Of a stretch of DNA of 10,441 nt, positions 6,590 through 10,441 are shown one piece after another. The notes beneath the pieces are model-generated. The model had not been told where the DNA came from, made no database searches, and worked only from the letters and a program-made list of their open reading frames with translations. The DNA comes from Planctomycetales bacterium. GTDB taxonomy: Bacteria > Planctomycetota > Planctomycetia > Pirellulales > UBA7805. Each line of letters opens with the position of its first letter. Position 1 is the first letter of the stretch. Position numbers and translations under genes: made by a program. The DNA lies in NCBI GenBank assembly GCA_011772275.1, contig WVZU01000414.1:331-10771 (forward strand), in the 5' to 3' direction.

Positions 6590-8803
6590 TTACAGATCGT
6601 CGACCCACTGGACCAAATCCCAGCGAAGAGCTTTATCCTTGGGGTGAGGCACAAAAAGCGGATTACTCCAGTCCTGCCAGTGATAGGTGACCGGCTGCGT
6701 CGCCGGTTTGATCTGGAGCCGCGGTTCGACGAGCAGCCCCTGCTGGGCCTCGACAAATTGCGGAAAGTAAGCCAGCGGACTGTTGTTGGCAACTGCAGCC
6801 AGGAAGTCGTTGGCGCGGCTTAACCACCAGGTTTCCGTTTGCTGCCATTCGTATCGCGATCGCACGCGGAGGGCCCCTGTCGCCAGCCGGCCCTCGAAAT
6901 CACACGCCGTGGTCTGGGACCCCATTTTGATCTCAAATTCATCCCACACCGTGACCATGCCACGCAACACCGCCTCCGCGCCGCTCTCCAGGCGGAGGTC
7001 ATCGCTGACCAGTGCGGAGGGTAGTTCGACGGCAGAGCTGGCATTGAGCAGTGGTGGAATGTAGGCGGGCGAGATGTGCACCTTTGTGCCCGCAATCCGC
7101 AGATCCACGTTGCCCCCCGCACCCATCAGGGTGCCCTGGATCGTCACGTCGTCGTACAGCAGCAGTTCGCCATTGGAATAAAAGAACCCCAGCGGATTGG
7201 TCTGCATGTCGGGCGTGAAAGAGACCCCCGCCAGACTGCTGGCCGGAATCTCTGTGGCCGAGTACACCGGACCACCCGCGTACAGCTGGTAGGTCGGCAC
7301 CATGTCGGGAGGATCGAAGGGAGGGGTGTTGTGGACGGGAATGTCGTTGATCCCGATTTTTTGATCGTCCTCCAGCAGCGACAGGACGGCGGCATCGGTA
7401 GGCGACCGCGGCAAATCGACCGGTCCCTCAAACGTGCGATAATCGCCGGTACCGGCCTGTTGCATGGCTGACAGGTCGCGGAAGTAGCGGGCTCGCGTGC
7501 TGCCGGGCGGATTGTCACCCAGGTAAACCGGTACGAGGGGGTCTGTGGTGATCGTCCCCAACTTGCTGGTCTCGCCAACGAGACCGCCATTCTGGTAGAG
7601 CTTCATCGACGATCCGTCATACACCGCGGCAGCAAATACCCACTCACCGGGCTGCAGTTCCCCGCTGGAGGCGATCAACTCGGTGGTCGTCCCGCCCGTT
7701 TTCAGCAGAAACTGCAGTCGGATCTGGCCGCTGGATTCGGTGGTGCCAAGCATCCAGAAATGGTCGGCGACGGCGGGGCTGGTCGCCTTGGAAATGATTC
7801 GGCCATCGGCATAGTCAAAGTCGTCCGCGCGGAACCATGCCAGGATTGTCATGCTCGATCCACTTAGATCGATCTGTCCCAGGTCGACGTAGTCGTTCAA
7901 GCCGTCGAAGGCGGCCCCTCGGTAATCTCCGGGCACGCCATCGCTGCCCGCCACCGCGCCTTGGTAAGTCCCTTGATGCCGCTTCATCTGATCGACGGCC
8001 GTCGTCGCCTCGGCGGCTTCATTCAGCCGCCACCAGGCGATTGGCCCGTACGAGGCGTAGATGTTGGCCATGTTGTCCTGCACCTCGTCCGAGGGCAAGA
8101 GGGCCGCATCGTAGATCGCTTGCAGCTCGCCGGCAGAAAAAACTCGCGAATACAAGGCTACCTCGTCGATCCCGCCGTCAAACGGCCTGCCGGGGTAAGG
8201 GTAGTCGTCAAAAAACTGCAGCGGTCCCTGCAGGTGCACTGGACCTTCCGCGCGAAAGGGTATTTCCAGATACGTTTTCGCGCTTTGCCATTGAAAAATC
8301 GTGTGGTTCTGCACGTCACCCCATCCAGCCACCGCCGGCGACAGCTGGCGCCGGACCAGCTGGACCACCGCCATCGCCCGGTGCACGGCACGGGCCGAGG
8401 GATGGGCCGGGTCCGCAGAGTAACCGGTGCTGAACAGCGTCACCCGGTAGGGATACTCCTGCCAGTCGGGGTGCGTCTTGGTGATGGTCGTGTCCCCGGC
8501 CACAAATTGGACCTGGTAACTGTCGGTGTTGCTCAGCTGGCCCTCCAGCGTCGTTCCCACTCCAGCCCAGGAAGTCGTATGCATCATTTGCAATGCGGCA
8601 CTCAGTCCGGCGTGGGCCGCTTGTCGGGCCGCTGAGCGTCGAGCGGCGTTGTGCTGCAGAAGCATGGTGGTGGTCTGCGAGCGCATCATGGCATAGGAGA
8701 CCGCCAGCGCCAGGCTGATTACACCCAACACGATTACCACCGCCAGACCGCGACGATCACGAGCAGGTCCGCTAAAGCGACAGATGGGGAATCTTGGGGA
8801 CAT
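6590..8803 (-). CDS. GspK/PilX-like pseudopilin carrying an inserted, permuted LamG domain
   Basis: The 737-residue protein starts as a GspK/PilX/MshP-type pseudopilin: basic PARDRRG, predicted cleavage after Gly19, and the hydrophobic stretch LAVVIVLGVISLALAVSYAM. Glu at +5 is absent, as in GspK. The helix ARQAAHAGLSAALQMM (59-74) is typical of PilX/GspK. Residues 206-434 are LamG-type (concanavalin-like) sequence in unusual order: the domain tail first (RPFDGGIDEVALYSRVF, 206-222), a linker, then the domain front and middle (IAWWRLNEA, FDGLNDYVDLG, GEWVFAAAVYDGSSMKLYQNG, YLGDNPPG). Residues 435-737 resume the host protein, with a beta-rich part (545-640). LamG domains often bind glycans or proteins; a tip adhesin is an inference. 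The ATG at 8803 is 5 nt after the GspJ-like stop; the ribosome site is poor. MshP/MshQ of MSHA pili offers a parallel. Confidence 0.85.
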   Translation of the reverse strand: MSPRFPICRFSGPARDRRGLAVVIVLGVISLALAVSYAMMRSQTTTMLLQHNAARRSAARQAAHAGLSAALQMMHTTSWAGVGTTLEGQLSNTDSYQVQFVAGDTTITKTHPDWQEYPYRVTLFSTGYSADPAHPSARAVHRAMAVVQLVRRQLSPAVAGWGDVQNHTIFQWQSAKTYLEIPFRAEGPVHLQGPLQFFDDYPYPGRPFDGGIDEVALYSRVFSAGELQAIYDAALLPSDEVQDNMANIYASYGPIAWWRLNEAAEATTAVDQMKRHQGTYQGAVAGSDGVPGDYRGAAFDGLNDYVDLGQIDLSGSSMTILAWFRADDFDYADGRIISKATSPAVADHFWMLGTTESSGQIRLQFLLKTGGTTTELIASSGELQPGEWVFAAAVYDGSSMKLYQNGGLVGETSKLGTITTDPLVPVYLGDNPPGSTRARYFRDLSAMQQAGTGDYRTFEGPVDLPRSPTDAAVLSLLEDDQKIGINDIPVHNTPPFDPPDMVPTYQLYAGGPVYSATEIPASSLAGVSFTPDMQTNPLGFFYSNGELLLYDDVTIQGTLMGAGGNVDLRIAGTKVHISPAYIPPLLNASSAVELPSALVSDDLRLESGAEAVLRGMVTVWDEFEIKMGSQTTACDFEGRLATGALRVRSRYEWQQTETWWLSRANDFLAAVANNSPLAYFPQFVEAQQGLLVEPRLQIKPATQPVTYHWQDWSNPLFVPHPKDKALRWDLVQWVDDL
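7500..7507 (-). repeat. 8-bp direct repeat, downstream copy
   Basis: CCCGGCAG on the minus strand marks the downstream edge of the LamG module. It is identical to the copy at 8187-8194, and the bases on either side differ. Confidence 0.6.
8187..8194 (-). repeat. 8-bp direct repeat, upstream copy
   Basis: CCCGGCAG on the minus strand marks the upstream edge of the LamG module, exactly 687 bp (229 codons) from the second copy. Confidence 0.6.
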
Positions 8804-8808
8804 AGAGA

Positions 8809-9618
8809 TCAGCGTGACAATTGGTAATACAAGGCGGCGGATCCGAAGAAGGGGATTACAACTTCCGAGCTGACAGCGGTGCCGGGTTCATCGGCAAGCA
8901 ATTGCAATTCGATATGACAGAGGGACTGTCGCAGGCCCCTATTTCCTCCCTGAATATCCTGAACCCAGGCCAGATCATCCCAGGCCAGCGAACCGGCTTG
9001 ATATGCATCCCATTGGCTGGAAGGAGGCCGCAGACGTTGATGGAAACGGACGACGCCCCGCCGCGCGCCCCCCGACTCGATGGGCATCGTCCGCAGCGTT
9101 GCAATCAGGACCGATCGGTCGACGTCGGCTTTCGCCTTGATCGCAGCCAACTCCGCACGCCAGCCGGCCAGGTCGCTTAAGGGAGGCGTCGCGCGATTGT
9201 CTTGCGACGCGCGGATCTCCACCAATTGCTGGGGGGAGGCCGGATCGGGACAATAGATCACCAATTCGCTGAACAGCGGTGGGCCGGCGGGATTCGCGGC
9301 GGTGCCCAAAGGGCTCCACACCACCAGGGTATCCGGAAAATCCCAACCGTGGACCTGCTCGTGCAGCACAAAGAAACCAGGGAATTCGGCAGTCGCGGTC
9401 GCCCGAAAGACCCGGTTTTGTATCCGCAGCACAGCGACTCTGGCCTGCTGTACCGCAGCGGCGTGACCAAACGTGTAGGCACTGCCCGATTCGACTGCGG
9501 ATGACAGCGCGCCCAGCGAGACCGCCACCATGCCCAGGATGGCGATCGCGATCAGAGTCTCCAGGACCGTCAGGGCCTTGCGGCTGGGGGTGCTATTGCG
9601 GTGCGGGAACATAGGCAT
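8809..9618 (-). CDS. GspJ/MshO-like minor pseudopilin
   Basis: The 269-residue product has a prepilin leader with a basic stretch (TPSRKA) and then LTVLETLIAIAILGMVAVSL, with Glu at +5; the residue before the predicted cleavage is Ala rather than Gly. The helix AAAVQQARVAVLRIQNRVFR and the following beta-rich body (FPGFFVLHEQ, DTLVVWSP, LFSELVIYCPDP) fit the GspJ/PilW/MshO group. The central part (about 148-225) is helix-rich with several Trp residues. GspJ-type proteins form part of the tip complex with I and K. ATG at 9618, or ATG at 9612, lies inside the end of the preceding gene (stop at 9593), so the two overlap by about 20-26 bp without a clear ribosome site; translational coupling is likely. 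The frame stays open further upstream, but that part runs antiphase to the preceding gene and looks non-coding. Confidence 0.85.
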   Translation of the reverse strand: MPMFPHRNSTPSRKALTVLETLIAIAILGMVAVSLGALSSAVESGSAYTFGHAAAVQQARVAVLRIQNRVFRATATAEFPGFFVLHEQVHGWDFPDTLVVWSPLGTAANPAGPPLFSELVIYCPDPASPQQLVEIRASQDNRATPPLSDLAGWRAELAAIKAKADVDRSVLIATLRTMPIESGGARRGVVRFHQRLRPPSSQWDAYQAGSLAWDDLAWVQDIQGGNRGLRQSLCHIELQLLADEPGTAVSSEVVIPFFGSAALYYQLSR

Positions 9619-10192
9619 ATACGCGGCGCAAATTCGCCAGATCTCGTCGGGTTCCGTCCGGATTATCGCGGAGGATCCGCACCTCCACAGCACGGTAGTC
9701 GCTGGCCACGCCCGGATCGAGCCGCAAGGAGTGGTCGGTGGCGTCGACGTAGTAGACTTCAATCTCTTCGCGCCAAGCGGCGAAATAACCGAGCGGCAGG
9801 CGGAAATTGGGATGCCGTAAAAAACCGCCGCTCTCCCCCTGCCCCAACTCCTGGCCCTGGATGTTTTCGACCGGCTGAGCAACGAAGCCGTTGTAATCGT
9901 CGCTGTCGTCGTACCGCGCCCGGCCCTCGCCATTCAATTCCCACGAGCTGGCCCCCAGGGGATATTCGTAAGGCCCCGCGCCGACGGCCGCATAGCGTTG
10001 GCCCATCACCTCGTCAATTAATTGCTCGGCAATCCCCATGGCGATGCTGGTTTCGACGGACACCTGGGTAGTCTGCACCGAACTGGTGAGGGCCAGCATG
10101 ATGGCACCGCCGGCCACAGCCAGGATGGAAATGGCCAGGAGAGCTTCCATCAGCGAGAATGCAGATCGTCGTCCAGCAAGCGGTCGCGTCAT
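9593..10192 (-). CDS. GspI/MshD-like minor pseudopilin
   Basis: The 199-residue product opens with MTRPLAGRRSA, then FSLMEALLAISILAVAGGAI, a type III prepilin signal with Glu at +5 and Ala at -1. The helix ends in GIAEQLIDEVMGQRY (53-67), a hallmark of GspI/MshD-type pseudopilins in which an Ala/Glu-rich helix leads into a small sheet. ARYDDSDDYNGF (92-103) resembles the acidic YDDxDDY stretch of MshD-like prepilins. The C-terminal half (EIEVYYVDA, YRAVEVRIL) is beta-rich. It is the first gene of the operon, with a good ribosome site, GAGG at 10200-10203, 7 nt before ATG 10192. Its end overlaps the GspJ-like start. In type II systems, I nucleates the tip complex with J and K. Confidence 0.87.
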   Translation of the reverse strand: MTRPLAGRRSAFSLMEALLAISILAVAGGAIMLALTSSVQTTQVSVETSIAMGIAEQLIDEVMGQRYAAVGAGPYEYPLGASSWELNGEGRARYDDSDDYNGFVAQPVENIQGQELGQGESGGFLRHPNFRLPLGYFAAWREEIEVYYVDATDHSLRLDPGVASDYRAVEVRILRDNPDGTRRDLANLRRVYAYVPAPQ

Positions 10193-10267
10193 GTTGTTAC
10201 CTCGCCGGCGGTCGTCGAGCCGGATTGATGGAGGCGGATCTGAGCGACTCGAAAAGTCCGCTGCCAG

Positions 10268-10323
10268 AAAAAAAAGTGACGCGGTGGGGTCCCCTTAGAG
10301 CTCCCAGCGTTCCCCACCACGTC
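10268..10323 (-). terminator. Intrinsic terminator hairpin with T8, ahead of the first gene
   Basis: On the minus strand GACGTGGTGGGG (10323-10312) pairs with CCCCACCGCGTC (10289-10278) in a 12-bp stem with one G-U pair, a 22-nt loop, and then AC and eight T residues (10275-10268). The mismatch is a tolerated G-U only in minus-strand RNA (C-A on the plus strand), and the T-run is on the minus-strand side, so it acts on leftward transcription. It ends 75 nt before the operon's first ATG. It either closes an upstream gene or serves as an attenuator of this operon. Confidence 0.65.
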
Positions 10324-10325
10324 GC

Positions 10326-10359
10326 AACACCCGCTCCCCTCCCCAAGGTAACGGGTGCT
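10326..10359 (-). other. Second leader hairpin just upstream of the terminator
   Basis: AGCACCCG (10359-10352) can pair with CGGGTGTT (10333-10326) on the minus strand, an 8-bp stem with one G-U pair and an 18-nt purine-rich loop. It lies 2 nt before the terminator stem. It may be part of a leader structure or of a double terminator. Confidence 0.35.
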
Positions 10360-10363
10360 CTCA

Positions 10364-10391
10364 ACTCTAGGTTGGCGGTTCGCCGAGTCAA
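10364..10391 (-). promoter_or_regulatory. Possible sigma70-type promoter TTGACT-N16-TAGAGT
   Basis: TTGACT (10391-10386) and TAGAGT (10369-10364) are separated by 16 bp on the minus strand, close to the -35 and -10 consensus (5/6 and 4/6). Transcription would begin near 10357, just ahead of the two hairpins. No comparably good pair is seen between the terminator and the first ATG. Planctomycete promoters are poorly characterised, so this is tentative. Confidence 0.3.
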
Positions 10392-10441
10392 ATCGTGGAA
10401 AAAACCCGACAATCGCCCCACCGCGGGGTGCGGATCTTCCT

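Larger units (their letters stand above)
7500..8194 (-). other. In-frame LamG module in permuted order, bounded by 8-bp direct repeats
   Basis: This segment encodes residues 204-434 of the GspK-like protein. Its first 30 residues (GRPFDGGIDEVALYSRVFSA...) correspond to the normal C-terminal end of a LamG domain. The remainder (from GPIAWWRLNEAAE to VYLGDNPPG) corresponds to the normal N-terminal and middle parts. It therefore equals one repeat unit of a tandem LamG array taken out of phase. The flanking host sequence joins smoothly (FDDYPYPG to STRARYFRDL) if the module is removed. The family assignment is from recall of LamG repeats, not from a search. Confidence 0.75.
10193..10441 (-). other. 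Intergenic leader region upstream of the operon
   Basis: No convincing gene is present here, although open frames run through it because of the G+C content. It holds the ribosome site of the first gene, a strong terminator-like hairpin, a second hairpin, promoter-like boxes and, near the right edge, CCCCGCGGTGGGG (10422-10434) followed at a distance by T6 (10399-10404 on the minus strand). A preceding minus-strand gene presumably ends beyond or near 10441. Confidence 0.6.

Noticed and set aside
9619..9933. Upstream extension of the GspJ-like frame
   Set aside because: The extra 105 residues overlap the GspI-like gene in another frame, are Arg/Ser/Thr-rich without structure, and would bury the prepilin leader in the middle of the protein.
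10197..10421. 74-codon minus-strand frame upstream of the first gene
   Set aside because: It runs through the terminator hairpin and T-run, has a GTG start without a ribosome site, and its sequence resembles no protein family.
10399..10435. Second terminator candidate (CCCCGCGGTGGGG followed by T6)
   Set aside because: The compact stem is only about 5 bp and is separated from the T-run by roughly 17 nt; alternative stems touching the T-run are 4 bp. It is too weak to call.
10388..10441. Possible tail of an upstream minus-strand gene (17 codons ending in TGA at 10388-10390)
   Set aside because: The stretch is too short to support a coding call and overlaps a T-run; the neighbouring sequence is needed.

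Overview
The window is one long minus-strand operon for a type IV pilus / type II secretion-like machine, read from about 10.2 kb down to base 1. High G+C, prepilin leaders with Ala at -1, a separate PilM-PilN-PilO set, and LamG sequence of a type common in Planctomycetota suggest a planctomycete, probably Pirellulales-like. The organism is an inference from style, not from a marker gene.

In transcription order: an intergenic leader (10193-10441) with a promoter-like pair of boxes and a strong hairpin plus T8 terminator; a GspI/MshD-like pseudopilin (10192-9593); a GspJ/MshO-like pseudopilin (9618-8809) overlapping it; a 737-residue GspK/PilX-like protein carrying a LamG module (8803-6590); an 81-residue membrane and coiled-coil protein (6512-6267); a GspH-like pseudopilin (6188-5589); PilM (5556-4501); PilN (4497-3727); PilO (3730-3188); a PilP/GspC-like protein (3158-2427); and a secretin (2350 to beyond base 1). 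Coding density is nearly complete and no gene on the plus strand is credible.

Together the genes supply the minor pseudopilin tip (I, J, K, H-like), the cytoplasmic and inner-membrane alignment complex (PilM-N-O plus the GspC/PilP connector) and the outer-membrane gate (secretin). The ATPase (GspE/PilB), platform protein (GspF/PilC), major pilin (GspG) and prepilin peptidase are not here; they may lie past the left edge or elsewhere. The layout recalls the MSHA pilus loci, where D, O and P prepilins are followed by the LamG-bearing MshQ.

The most notable signal is in the GspK-like gene. A LamG domain sits inside the protein in circularly permuted order (tail first, then front), as a 687-bp in-frame segment bounded by an exact 8-bp direct repeat. 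Other unusual points are a secretin with a long disordered spacer and a TPR-like C-terminal extension, an intrinsic terminator just ahead of the first gene, and a small uncharacterised protein in the pseudopilin cluster.
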